Assembly (NCBI GenBank): GCA_905250885.1
Contig: CAJNOQ010000865.1
Span: 1-39,828, forward strand
Direction: 5' to 3'
Source: Didymodactylos carnosus
Lineage: Eukaryota > Rotifera > Eurotatoria > Philodinida > Philodinidae
DNA length: 39,828 bases
The translations under genes and the position numbers were made by a program. This document shows positions 21,174 to 39,700 of this stretch, piece by piece. Position 1 is the first letter of the stretch. Every line of letters starts with the position of its first letter. The notes below the pieces were generated by a model. That model was not told the origin of the DNA, searched no databases, and worked only from the letters and a program-made list of their open reading frames with translations.

Positions 21174-24114
21174 GTTAACTTGAAATCACATGATCTTGAA
21201 AATGAAAAATAACGTCAAACTTCAACGTGCGAAACTTTCAGCAAAACTGACTGGCGCCGTTAGCTGCCAGAAACTACTTTTAGATTTAAATTTTTTTTTT
21301 GTCCAAATGATCACTTGTTTCAGAATACTCTTAACGTGACCATATTATACGGCATGTAAAAAATCAGAAAAAACATTTGTTGCCCTACTATTTCTCTTCT
21401 ACAACACAAATAATTACATTTTAAGTTTTAGAAAATGAAATTTTAGATGAAATAAGCCTACTGTAGCGGTTAAAAGTCAGTCCTTTAGTATAGGAGAAGC
21501 GATCCTACTACTATCTATTTCACATTAAAAGAAGCTGTCAGAGTATATCAGATAACTCCAGAACGCGAGCAGGTGGAGACTTGCGCTTTTTTGCAGTCGA
21601 GAGCCCAGATAGGGAATAGTATACCTATAAAACAAAAATGGTTTTGGGTTGGAGCTTGAAGGCTTTTTTGAGCAGATTTCTGAAAAACCTTGGATTTTCA
21701 GGAATTTCGAATTTCTTGTTTTTTAGAGTTAAAACTGATAGACCACACATTTCTCTATAATCTAATGCAATTAGAAAAAATTCTGACATTACGCTCAAAA
21801 ACCAGAATTTGACTCCAAAACCCGGGTTTTTGACACTGAGTGCTCCGATTTTCGGCATTCGACAGCGGAAACTTGGAGGCATGATTTCACAGGCAAACAT
21901 TTTTTGTCTTTAGAAAAAAAAAAAGTTGAAAATCTCAGGAGATCCTTGGCTTTGTCCACTAAACATGATTATATCATCAAAACAGTTGAGAAACCATGTT
22001 TTGGTTCAGGGATTTTCGGAGAGCCATAAGGTCAGAGGTGATATTGTGTGGGAGGTCGATTCCGGATCTTATCCGGCGGGGTCCTTTATTAACTTTCATG
22101 TACATATCAAATTCCCCATCTTTGCCAAATATCACGCTTAAAAATTTAGTAATGATTTATAAATTATATTTTAAACTATCAATTTAATTACGTCTATGTT
22201 AACATAAAGTTTTTATTCAGTCATGAATTCTCCTGATAGAGAATAATTCAAACTTACGTTATTGTTGGATTTTATTTTCTCACTTGAATTTTCTCGTTTG
22301 ATATTTTTTATTTCGAATACTCGTTTTTTTTTTCTTTGTCATAGGGAAAAAAAATATGTCAGACCAGTGCAACCTGTTCATACAATACAATATACATATA
22401 TACATATATTTGTATTTGGTTCTAAATCTTTTTTCTGTTATTTTGATATCGTTTATTGCATATTTTGCAAGCATAAGCGAATTTATTACTTCACATTTCT
22501 TTTTTGAATAAATATGCGTCAGGAGTAAGTAGACAAAATTGATCATGCGACATAATTATAGTAATAGATTGTGAAATGTCTAGAATCAATGTTAACATTA
22601 AAACTATGAGTATTCAAAAGTTATGTGATAACTCCTACACGATAAGGTATTTTGAGTCGATTAACACCGCCCTAGTTTTAATAGTTATGTAAACGCCAAA
22701 ACAATTTTGGCATTGAGAGAAGTAGATACTTGTAAAATATGATCACTCTTTCAAATTATCCGTGTATTATAATAGAATTATTAGAGTTGTTGTTGTTGTT
22801 TTTTGTTTGAATTTTCTCGTTAGGTTTCAAAAATCTACCTATTTCATTTGAGTATCAAACTAGAAACAAGAGTAGCAAATGTTGGTTATCAAAAGTTCTT
22901 AGTTTTTAATTTCTCTTAAATTCAGAACGAAACATAGACGATATTTCATTTGATTGTATAGGCAATGATCGTCTTATATAACGTAAACAAATCACAAAAG
23001 GTTATGTATTTTGAGTAAAAAAAACTCGTTTTGAATTTCAACCGCAGAAATGAAGAAATAAAAAAGAGAGAAAAAAAATACACATTTTTGGATGACATTT
23101 TAAAACTTATACTACAGTAGTCAACATGTATAATATTATACACTGATTCAACAATAAAAGTGTCCGATATGAAACATGTTCGATATAAGCAGTTATTATC
23201 ATAATATCAAACACTGTATTATTAAAAATAATTGCGTATCGTTCAGCAAATTTATATTTTGAGGACAATCTATTTGAACAATATGATTCGATATTCATGA
23301 TTAAAACACAATCTCGAAAAACAAAAACAGCCGGAAAACTAACATTGTTTAAAATGAGAGCAAAAAAAGTAGTTCCAGTTTGAAATTTTTGTAAAAAAAT
23401 TTGGTTTTAAACTGTTTCTTCTATAATAAAGTTTTTTTGTTAACTAATTCAACACATGCTGTTTCGCAGTGGACGATGAACTGTAGTGAAAAATACACTA
23501 TTTCAGCAAAATACCATACAGATTATCGAAACGAGAAAACAGACACTTTAAGAAAAAACTTAATTTTGTTCATTTGTTTTTCTAAATTTTTATACGTGTA
23601 AAAATGCCAAGAGTTTACGGTGATAATGTAAACTTCATTGAATTGTATAAAAATCATTGAAATTACTTGTAGTAAATACAAAAAAAATATTATAAAAAGT
23701 ATATTTTTGTTTCGAAAACAAATTATTTTTACAAGGACTAGAGAATTAAACAATATTTCAAATAGCGTCTATTCCTAAATTAAAATTTTGATAATATAAA
23801 TAATATATTCATTAAAGAATTTCAGATTTAATTAAAAGTCATTGTTTTACATTTGTCAAGTTTACTTAATAATAAAAGAGGTCTGTCAACATCATAAATC
23901 GTTTTCGTGCTAAAGAACATAAAGGATTAAAAGCAAACTGTTGTTGCTACATTTCTATCAATAATTTTTCGAAGAAAGATAAATTAACATGATAAGAAAA
24001 TGATTGAAGATATTTTAGTTTACTGTAATTTAGATTTATAATAGAGAATACATGTTTACATGAAACGCTGATCCAACATAGTAATAGGACGTAGTAGTTT
24101 GTCATTTTGACAAT
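21174..24114. other. AT-rich interval with a GC-richer patch at about 21580-22090, no gene recognised
   Basis: The patch at 21580-22090 has open frames on both strands (minus 21625-21900, plus 21926-22141) but no recognisable motif. Its repeated GGTTTTGG and TTTTTGAGC words in opposite orientation suggest an old repeat rather than a gene. The rest is AT-rich and featureless. Confidence 0.4.
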
Positions 24115-24650
24115 TCACAAAAACACAAAAAAAGAAAACAAACAGAAAAAGAAGTAAAAACAATGAACAAAAGTTTTTTGTGTATGCTTCGCATCAGCTA
24201 AATTTTTCATTAATAGAGCTGATGTATTATTGTGGGAATGTTTCTGACAAAAAAAGAACGAAACAACATGACCACTACAATGAGAGAGAAGAAAAATATA
24301 ACTGACAACAAACGAACAAACCACACGCAACAAAAAAAAAGAGATAAACAACAACAACTCCGCTGTCACACGTGCTTTCATATTGACAGGCAAACAGAAG
24401 AAAAAAAAAACTAAACAAAAGAAGAACTGTTTTTTTTTAATGTCTTGTTTATTAGGAGCAGTCATCTATTTTTTTTGCGCAAAAAAACACAAAAATATAT
24501 TTTGTCCAGAGCTGCTTTCGAGCTGGCACAACATCGTTGATGTCGTTGTTGCTATTATTATTTAAAAATATACGTACACAATAATAAATTTCGCATGTAT
24601 ACAGAAACACTCATATAAAAAAACAGTTATATTGACTAATTGTTTTTTGG
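24115..24650 (-). other. Probable U-rich 3' untranslated region of the helicase gene
   Basis: Immediately past the helicase stop the minus strand is strongly T/C-rich, with many oligo-T runs. It has the same strand bias as the region after the RBM4-like gene. A minus-strand AATAAA lies at 24448-24453. The end of the transcript is not determined. Confidence 0.45.
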
Positions 24651-30490
<5,840 letters not shown>

Positions 30491-32573
30491 CTGAAACATA
30501 AATTTATACTGATATTTACGTAAAAAGCAAACTCTCACAGTCTTTTCAAGAAAACAACACCTTCGCTGGCTCAACAGATACCAAAGAAAACAAGATATTG
30601 CTAATGATTACTTAATTTCAGTTCAGTAAAAATATGATTATTATTTCTTTCTGCCATTCTCTCCTAACGCATGCCATCACCATTGCCAGTGACAAATTCA
30701 CAGGTACAGAATTTTTTCATTAGGTGAAGGAAAACGATATAGATGTCGCATTCATTCAAGCACGATCACACACCACTTTCATATTTGCTGAGCACTTCCT
30801 ATTATGTTTTTGACCAATTCATGCTAGAACTAAATCAGCAATATCTACCGTAGATGACAACGAAAAGTGTCGCTAGTGTGTGAAAATTCAAAACCAAGCT
30901 GTCCTATTGATATTATAATATTGCTATATGTTCATATATGATGGAAACACGAACTTTTGGACGCGACCATAATTCTTGTAAGTAAAACACTGCATGATAG
31001 TTTTTTGAGAGTTTCACTTGAGTTTTATAGGTTTTTTAAATTGAAACGACACTGCACTTTTTTACATAAAAAATTTCAAAAATTTTCGACGCAAGAAAAT
31101 AATTTCTGGTTCATACAATCTCGATTCAAAAGAAAAGATAACCGTATATTGAAAAAATGAATTCCCTTTCATTTGTGTCTCATAATCCCAGCTCTGAATT
31201 TTTTACTTTTATGGGTGTCCCGCACTATTATATTACTATTATGAATGACGGTTCTTATGCAAATATGAGAACAAAAAAGGATAAGATTAACTGTGAAAAA
31301 ATATTCTCAGCAAATGATGAATAAATCATTGTTCGATGATCTATCAATGTCTTGTTTTTGAATCCCACATATCTGTACTCAAGATTATAATTTATAACAC
31401 TGCACAATACAGACCTGAAGCACACGTGCAGATTTGACTAATATATGAGGAAGAGAGAGCAGACAACAATCATGCCCCTAACTTCTCCTTATAGCTACGT
31501 GAAATGGTCATTGTTTAAGAATATTGATACGTCATTTTGAACTGCCGTATCCATATCACTCCAATATTCTGTTCCATCAAATACTGTATTCTTTGTTAAC
31601 AGGGTCTTTTTTTTTAAGCTTTTTCTTTTAACCATGCTGATCTGCTGCATACAGTAATATACAAGGAACATCAAAAAACCTCACCATTATACGATTTTTA
31701 AAAAGTGAATCCAATCATGATAAAATAATCTGAGTATCTGAAATTGATGACTTTAATTTTTTGCACTCAGACAGCCATCATATTTAGGAGAGCTAATGTA
31801 ACGACCTTCATGTTGTAAGTGCATAGAGGGTGCGCTATACATCTCAAATACTTGCCTGAATCATAGAAAACATTTGTTTATGATCTATAAGAACGAAACT
31901 CTCTATCAGTTTCCTTTCGTTTTGTTTATGAAAAACCGTCACGCTGGAACAGCCTCTACTTTCCGACAAATCATAGTTTAATTTTCTGTCCAATAAATCA
32001 AGGGTAAATGATAGAACTCAGACATCCAGTATTTTCCATTTCAAAATACGGCCATGCAGAGAGAGACAAAGAGACAGAAAGAGAAAGTACATGTGCATCT
32101 ATGGAGTTTTCCGTTAATGAAATCGATGTTCTCCCATAAAATGTTTAGCTTATGCCTGTATTTAGGTCGCCTAGTGCGTCTTTAAAATTTGCCGTTCGGG
32201 CAATAAACGTCGTTTATCTACACGAGGTTACTACCATATGTTAAAATCTGTCGGTACATAATAAGGATGAGGTTATTTTATGAATTTAATAAATTCTCGT
32301 ATGGCTTGAGTATACATGTTACTTATAAGCGATAAAGTCTCTGAGTATTTGGATTATTCCAGCGAAACAAGTGTTGTTGTACGGTGCAAAAGATGAATAA
32401 ACTTAGTTTCAGTTTATTATACGTTATAGTTCTTGATTTTTCTAGAATGAATTTTTGCGAGCGCATCAAGACGGTTTTGGAGAGTCTTGTAAATGTTTCC
32501 TGTTTTTATCTAAATCCATCTTAACCCTTTTTTCATTGCAGATATTTTTTTCGCCGTTTTATCATCATCTAAG
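30491..32573. promoter_or_regulatory. Divergent intergenic region between helicase and eEF1B-beta
   Basis: The two flanking genes are transcribed away from each other, so both promoters should lie here. No TATA box or other element could be assigned. A pyrimidine-rich acceptor (TTTTTTCATTGCAG) ends at 32541, 32 nt before the eEF1B-beta ATG. It marks a 5'UTR intron or a spliced-leader site. No gene was seen in between. Confidence 0.5.
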
Positions 32574-33897
32574 ATGGGTTTTGGTAATCTCGAATCAACC
32601 GATGGTCTTCAATTGTTAAATTCATTTTTAGCAGACAAAAGTTATATCGAAGGGTAGTAGTATTAGATTCTGAAAATTGTTTCTTGCTGAAATAACGTGT
32701 TGCTTCCCTTTCGGATCACAGATTCCACCCATCTCAAGGTGATATTGTCGTCTATGAAACCCTTAGAAAAACACCACCAAAAGAATTAGAAAATGCATTT
32801 CGTTGGTATAAACACATTTCCTCATTTGATAATAACGAAAGACAGAAGTAAGAAACTTGTATGATATTTTCGGTACAGAGTATTTGACCATACTATTTTT
32901 TAAGATTTAAAGGAGAACGAAAAACAATTGAGCATTATGGTCGAGTACATGGACAAGATAGTCTTGAAAAGCATTCTTTTAAATCACTGTCAATTGATCC
33001 TCACGCTAATTCACGTGAACAAACATCTACAACAAGCTCAACGGTGACGAAAGCTAAGAGCGGAGATGATGACGATATCGACCTGTTTGGATCTGATGAT
33101 GAAGAAAACGAAGAAGAAAAGAAAATACGTGAAGAACGATTAAAAGCTTATGCGGATAAAAAATCCAAGAAGCCAGGTACATAAAAATAATTTTGTTAAG
33201 GATATACTTCGAATAGTTTTCTTTTTTTAGGACCAATCGCAAAAAGTACAATTGTTCTAGACGTATGTAGCCCGTTCAATGACATTTGAGACACCACATT
33301 GATCAGTCGTTTCTTGCTTCAAGGTAAAACCGTGGGAAGACACCACTGACTTGGTTGAAATGGAACGTCTGGTACGTTCAATTACATTAGATGGACTTGT
33401 TTGGGGTGCATCTCGTTTAGTGCCATTGGCATTCACAATCAAGAAACTTCAAATAAATTGTGTTGTTGAGGACGATAAAGTAAGCGTTTTAGAGCTATTT
33501 GCGAAGACTTTCTTCAATCACGCAGCATATACTTTGCTAAGAGCTAAATTGCTTATTGCTTTTTAATCTCTTCGAATCTTTACTTGGATGAGTTAATTAT
33601 ATTCTCAATTTTTTATCGAGAAATTTTATATTCAAAACTATTGTCGGTGTAAGTAATTTAATCTTGAATGGGATCGCATCCAGTATTATAGTAGTCTAGA
33701 TTAAAGAAAAAGAGCAGTTGAACGATTGGTTAAAAATCTCAACAGTCGTAGAGTGATTAGTCATTATGATTGTTAGTTAGTTTATTCTATCAAATGTATA
33801 TTTTATTTAGGTTGGCACAGATATTCTTGAAGAACGTATTATGGAATTTGAAGAATATGTTCAATCCGTTGATGTCGCTGCATTTCAAAAAATATAG
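32574..33897 (+). CDS. EEF1B2: Translation elongation factor 1-beta (eEF1B-beta), guanine nucleotide exchange subunit
   Basis: eEF1B-beta reloads eEF1A with GTP during translation elongation. Six exons (32574-32653, 32722-32847, 32905-33176, 33231-33262, 33324-33479, 33811-33897) join to 250 residues, against about 225 in human. The N-terminal GST-like domain contains [18 protein letters not shown], and the acidic linker contains [14 protein letters not shown], a family hallmark. The C-terminal exchange domain includes [51 protein letters not shown] and the terminal [10 protein letters not shown]. The conserved tail lysine needed for nucleotide exchange is retained. The gene looks intact. The last intron (331 bp) is longer than the others. 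It is followed closely by the RBM4-like gene on the same strand. Confidence 0.96.
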
Positions 33898-34116
33898 TAA
33901 AATGCGCACAGTGAAACGCACGTGCGCACACATTTCCCAAATTTATTCTTTATCATTATTTGTGAAGCCTGTTTTTCTTTACCGTTTTATCTTTTATTTT
34001 TATTTTATTGAACATTAATATAAAAAAAGAAATGAATAGGAATGGCATCTTCCGTTTTTGATGTTTTTCTCCATTGGTTTATGTTATATCATGCTTTTTT
34101 ATTCTATTCATTTTAG
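33898..34116 (+). promoter_or_regulatory. 219-bp intercistronic gap ending in a splice acceptor that touches the next ATG
   Basis: Pyrimidine-rich sequence with no AATAAA. It ends TTTTTTATTCTATTCATTTTAG and is followed directly by the ATG of the RBM4-like gene. The layout fits a trans-splice acceptor inside an operon. The alternative is a 5'UTR intron starting inside or near the eEF1B-beta 3' end. Confidence 0.55.
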
Positions 34117-37100
34117 ATGTCTGCTATTGAAACAAAGCTTTATGTGACTAATTTTCCATCGTCCACTACACGTCAGCAACTGCAATTGTTTTTTGGACGT
34201 TTTGGTCGTGTACAAGAATGCGCTATTATGTGGAATTCATACGCATTTGTACATTATTCAAATATTGATGAAGCTAAACGTGCTTTAGAACAGTCAAATG
34301 GTGCTTTGTTTTTAAATCGAAAATTGATAGTTCAAGTATCAACAAGTAGATTTCGACCAAATCCAAAAGAAATTACGAATGGTGGTGGTGGAGGACATAA
34401 TGTGAACGTAGACAATGGGTTTCAACATGCATTTCCGGTAAACGGTGATATTGATGGATGGTACAACAACAATACAAGACAAAAGCTTCAGCAGCATCAA
34501 TCGTCCAGATATAATTATATGAATGGTAGGTAATCTGTACCTGAATATGTCTTCTCTTCAGTCTTAAGTCAAATGTTTTTCTTAGCTTGTAGCTCATTAT
34601 TTTTGATTAGGATAGGCAACAGCAGCTTTAAGTAATTGCTTATGTACGAATGACGTAGACTTTCTTTTAAAACGTTTCATTTCTTCGCACAATTGTTCTC
34701 AGAAATAACACTTAAGCTTGATGATATTAAAGATAGTTTCATTTCTCTTTCTCTTAGACTAAGATGAGAAGACGTTAATCGGATTGTTTTTGTATTTTGT
34801 TTCTTAAAAGAGTTTACATCCTTGTAACTTGAATCTGAACTTTGTAGTTAAACATTTGCATACTAGTCTTTTCTTTTTTCTTCTAGAATCGAACTATGAC
34901 ACTGGTTTTAATCATCAACCTTATTTATATCAAAATAGTTGTCAAGAACAACATAATAGTAACAATAATTACTCACCATCGTTTCTTATTCAACAAAATA
35001 ATAATCAATATTTACCGTCTTATTATCAACAACATGACAGTGATAATCAACATTATCATCATATTGTAAATGGTAACAGTTTATTACCTACTGTAGATCA
35101 TTCTACACCGTCACCATCTTCCATTTCTAATGATCAACATTATTACAACCGTATCGATTCAAATATGAATCAGTTACAGCAACAGTATACAAATCGAACA
35201 GTATTAAATTATAATGAGATTGGTAGTAGTGGTGCAAGTAGTTGTAGTAGTAATGGAAGTACAAATGGAGACGTTGAAAACAAAATAGTATTACAGAACA
35301 ATGGTAGTGACGACGCAACAGTAGCAGCTGACAAAAGTGTTGTAAAAACAAAAAAAACAATTAGAACAGGTAAGGAAATCACAGTTTTCAGTTGATCAAG
35401 ATTTCTGATTGTTTTTCGACTAGTGTGGGATATTTCAACTTTGAGAGACAGTTAATAAACAAAATAAAATATTTGCATATTAGAGGGAACAATAAACTGG
35501 TGTAATATTTTCATGATATTCACTAGAATTTTAGTGCAGTGTGTTCAGACATAAGTATTGTAAACATAACGCCTGTGGTTCTAACCTATCCATTAATCAG
35601 CTACAACGATTATCAATGATGACTGAAACCTTAGGACACCTTTGCAATTAAACGTGGCAAAAAAACACTTTCTGCCTATTTTCTGAGATAATCGTTGATT
35701 TATAGTTAAAAGTCTATATAAATATATAGCTATATTGAATGAGTGATGATGAATGATTTATAAAGATGCTTTTTTCTTTTAGATGTTGGTACTAGCGGTG
35801 AGATACCAAAACTGTATGTTACGAATTTACCAGACAATTGCAAAGCAAATGACTTACAACGCTTATTTTCTAATTATGGTGTTGTGGTGGATTGCGTTAT
35901 TTTATGGGACTATTATGCATTCATCACATATAGAAAATTTCCTGAAGCTGAATTAGCTTTGCAAACGTTACATGGGCAACCATGGAAAGACAGACGTTTG
36001 ATTGTTGAATGGTCAAGAGCATCAGGTAAATCTCAGCAGACTTTTTAGTAAGTTTTACTAAACTAAACTAGTTTCTGTTTTAATAGGAAGAAGACAAACA
36101 ACTACAACATCAACTGGAATAAAGAAGGATCAATTATTTAATACTTCTTCGTTATTAAATGGAGGAGAACGACAGCAACATCAGTCGTCGTATATGTCAA
36201 GTGAGTGTTTATCTACAAAACGTTCTTGCCTTTTTTTGCAACACAGCGGTTAGACGCACAAGTTAAAGATGTAATCACAAAAAAATAATTGGCGAAGTTT
36301 GGTTTAAATGATAGTGAATCTCTAAGTCTGTCCACCGTAGGAATACTAATCATGAGAATTTATGTAATATGGTTAACAGCAAAACTGATAGATCGCTCCT
36401 TTTTAAAACGCCTATCAAATCTCTATTTTTTAGCAGGTGACAAAGACTTTAACCATAATTTGTTTATGACAAATAACAGTAATTTGTCTCAACAACCATT
36501 ATCTCCAACAAACTCCTCTTTATCACAACTAGATCAATCACCGCGTGTTCGTCCAGCAACGCTATCATATCTTCCACATTATCATCAACACCCCTCAACA
36601 ACAATGATATCTCCAGCACCAACAGTTCAACAGTCACCATCACTTCCACAATCACCTCAACAGCAAGCTTTTTCAATGAATCGAAATCTACTGATGTTAT
36701 CACTCTTACAACAACAACAATCACTCGAAGCGCCTTCATCACCGGTGTCGAATCATCATACAAATGGTTATTTAGGAAGAGCAACTCCATCACCACCTAA
36801 CAATGGTGTTGGTTTTTCCGAAAAAAATAATACACCGTTACATAATTCTTCTTTTGGTACCTACGCTAGTTCAGGTATCGATCAACTAGCGAACAATAAT
36901 ATAACATTCGAATGGTAAGTCCGAGAAAAAAATGTTATTAAAAACCTTTTCTTTGTTACTTAGAGTTGCTCTCATTTTTTTATGTTATATCATTTGTATC
37001 TCTTCTAGTTTGACTACTTCAAATAGTACTAATGAATCTCCGTTCGATAATTTATTATTTGATAAAAATATTAATACAAATCCAAAAGGTGTTATAGAAC

Positions 37101-37498
37101 ACACACAACAACACACAATGTCTGATATTGTTGCCTTATTAGATGAATGTACAAGTGATCAAAGTGGAACAAAGCCGTTATCAGATCTTCAAACTACTTC
37201 AACTACGTCTTCTTCATCGTCAACACGTACAGAACCATCGGTTATATTCAATAACGAATCATTTTTATCCTCATTATTATGGAATATTGATTTTCCGTCA
37301 GCAACAGGTAATCCATCAATCAAACAATCCGTTTTGAATAAACTGTTTGAATCAACAACAGATTGTTTTCAAAATCATCAAGAGAATATTGCTCCATCAT
37401 CACAACAAACATATCCCTATTCATATCATTTACCATTAACAACAGCTCCAGAAAATAATCATCAATCATCGATGTATTTTTATAATGGGTGGCATTAA
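34117..37498 (+). CDS. Two-RRM RNA-binding protein, RBM4/lark-like, with long Q/N/S-rich spacers
   Basis: Six exons (34117-34525, 34887-35369, 35783-36025, 36087-36200, 36437-36914, 37009-37498) join to 738 residues. RRM1 spans about residues 6-76 (KLYVTNFPSSTT..., RNP1-like YAFVHYSN, ending LIVQVSTSRFRP). RRM2 spans about 304-378 (KLYVTNLPDNCKANDLQ, YYAFITYRK, RRLIVEWSRAS). Short loops, the CxIMW/CVILW spacing and the VQVSTSR-type end resemble RBM4, lark and RBM14 rather than ELAV or hnRNP types. Unlike RBM4, where the RRMs are nearly adjacent, about 225 Gln/Asn/Ser-rich residues separate them. No CCHC zinc knuckle follows. The roughly 360-residue tail is Ser/Pro/Gln-rich and includes a predicted helix, MSDIVALLDEC. 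It probably acts in mRNA processing or translation control. Introns are 60-415 bp, larger than in neighbouring genes. It starts at the ATG adjoining the acceptor. Confidence 0.88.
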
Positions 37499-39266
37499 AA
37501 GAGCAAATCGATACCTCTTAACCGGTGGACGGCTGTCTCTCTCATTTCCTTTTTGTTTTCCAGGTACACACAATTTTTTTTTCTGTTTTTTTTATATAGT
37601 CATGTGTTACTATATATGACATCAATTGTTAACTTTGCTTGTTGGTTATTACCACAAAAAGAATAGTATTCATTCTTTTTCTTTTCCTTTTGTCACTCTA
37701 GTCGTACACATTGGACTTTCGTTGTCGCGCTAATTTAGGAAAATTATCACGCTTGCTTCCTTAAAACGAATTGTAGTTTTTTTTGTGTTCTTTCTATTTA
37801 TACATGATTGTATCGGTTTTTGATCTTTTCTAAGAAAAGATCTATCATCTGTCTTTCTCGACGAAACATACATTCTCACTCTTTAACCGGTTAGAATCAA
37901 CGCATGATTTTCTTTCTTCGTTTCTTTCGCTCTTTCTCCTTCTTCAGTAATATAAATACAGTTAGTTTCTTTTATAGTAGACGATTCTCTAAGTAATAGT
38001 GCACTTTAAAGAAACAAGGAACTTTTGTAGCGTTTATTACTTTTTCTATAGTAGAAATGACAAAGTCTACTGTCAATAAAATGTGTTTCTACAATATTAA
38101 TTACGAAAAAAGATAAAGACGCATTTTCTTTTCTCTTTGTTATAAACGATAGTCAAAATAGTTTCAAAATTATAGGTTTTTTTTTTAAAAAAAATTTCAT
38201 ACAGCAGAACAGTCACTATGAGTCCCGATTATCTCTCTTTATCTCACTCGATTCAGGTATTTATTTCCATAATTACAAAAGAGTTGGATGTATATGTACC
38301 TTTTGAACACTTTAATTTTTTTGTTTCTTATCGATTTTTTTTGTTTTGTTTTTGATATTTTTCATTTTCTACCTTGATCAAACATCCACTTTACACCGTG
38401 CCATTTGTGTATGTGTGACATTTCTATTTTATTCTGTTTCTTCCATGAAAAAAAAAATACACGCAGAGATCTTATATTCTCTTTTATTAAAGCAGGGAAT
38501 GATTTTTTCGTTAAAATAGGCGATTATAGTTTAGAATTTGATTTGCTTTGTGTACACTTTTTGGATGTTTGTCTCTGTATTGTTGCTTTTATTGCTATAT
38601 ACTTGCTGCACATGTGTGTATATCTCGTTCTCAGGATAAACTCATTCGATCGGCGATACATATTTAAACAAGAAACAGTTTGATCTTTTTTTCTCTCTTT
38701 TTTTTGTTGTTGTTGTTGTCGTTTATCTGACCATGACTACTGTTTTCTCGTTGTACGCTATCTGATTGAGATCACGAATGTTTTGAATCCGGTTTCTCTT
38801 TTTTGTTCGTTTGGTTATTTTTGTTTTTTCATTTTCAGTTTTTCTTTGTAATACATCTATGGGTATGTACGATTGCGTGCATAATAATAGAAGAATTTTT
38901 TTGTTTTGTGTGGTGTCGTGTGTGCATTTAGTATTTAAATTGAAGCAGTTATTTCGTAAAATGAAAAGTAACCTTCAATTATTATTTAGTCTTGCTTCAA
39001 CAAAAAAAAGCTTGCTGTGTAGAAAAACTTATCTATCTTTGTATATGTGTGTGTACCCACTTTTTTTTCTCTCTTTTTAATTGTTATCTAACATAATGAT
39101 GATGTTTGTGTTGAACACTTTTCTGGTACTATATGATATGTTTGTGTGTGTTTGGTAAGATCTTCTGTTTGTGTGTTGTTATTTCTCTCTATCTCTCTCT
39201 CTTCATTTATTCTATTCGTTTATTTTTCTAAAAATAAATAAGAACTATGAAATTTGGAGAATAAAA
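37499..39266 (+). other. Long U-rich 3' untranslated region candidate of the RBM4-like gene
   Basis: About 1.7 kb with strong plus-strand T bias, oligo-T and TGTGTG/TTGTTG runs and no convincing gene. AATAAA-type signals occur at about 38075, 39233-39238 and 39261-39266, so alternative polyadenylation is possible. The open frames at 38405-38683 and 38811-39080 lie inside the T-rich tract and encode mainly Phe, Leu and Val, as expected by chance. Confidence 0.55.
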
Positions 39267-39559
39267 ACATAATTTCTATACATAAAAATCATCTGTGAGA
39301 AGAGGAAACATTGGTTGGACATACTGAACGTACTCTCAAATATTATTATAAAATCACTTGACCGTTTCTTGATACGCGTATTCAACAACACTTTCAAGCA
39401 AAACTTTAGCTTTAGTTCTCTCAACTACTTTTTATTACTAGATATCTTTTCTCCTTTATGGTATATTACTTCTATTCAAGTATGTAAACAAAACAGGAGT
39501 GAGTTGTTAAACCTTGCGAGATTGACTTTTTTTATCCCAACATTTGTTTTTGCATTCTA

Positions 39560-39697
39560 ATGACAACTGCGTTCCCTATGTCCACTTACATGGGGACTGA
39601 AAAAATGGAGAATCTAAGTCAAGATGAACACTCGACATCAACAAAGCAACTAAAAATCAATGATAAAGATAACAGTTCTAGCGACAATGATATTTAA
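39560..39697 (+). other. Short Ser/Asp-rich open frame, possible small or terminal exon
   Basis: 45 codons from the ATG at 39560 with a polar, coding-like end (ENLSQDEHSTSTKQLK, then DNSSSDNDI). No upstream exon was found. It may be the end of a gene, a small ORF in a 3' untranslated region, or chance. Confidence 0.25.
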
Positions 39698-39700
39698 TAA

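Noticed and set aside
22050-22085. GGTCGATTCC resembling a tRNA T-loop (B box)
   Set aside because: It lacks the GGTTC core, and no acceptor stem, A box or anticodon arm could be built around it. No tRNA was found in the window.
21625-22187. Frames on both strands in a GC-richer patch
   Set aside because: No recognisable domain. Opposing frames overlap in composition and repeated words suggest an old repeat.
38405-39080. Two plus-strand frames of about 90 codons after the RBM4-like gene
   Set aside because: They lie in a T-rich tract and encode Phe/Leu/Val-rich strings typical of chance frames in such sequence.
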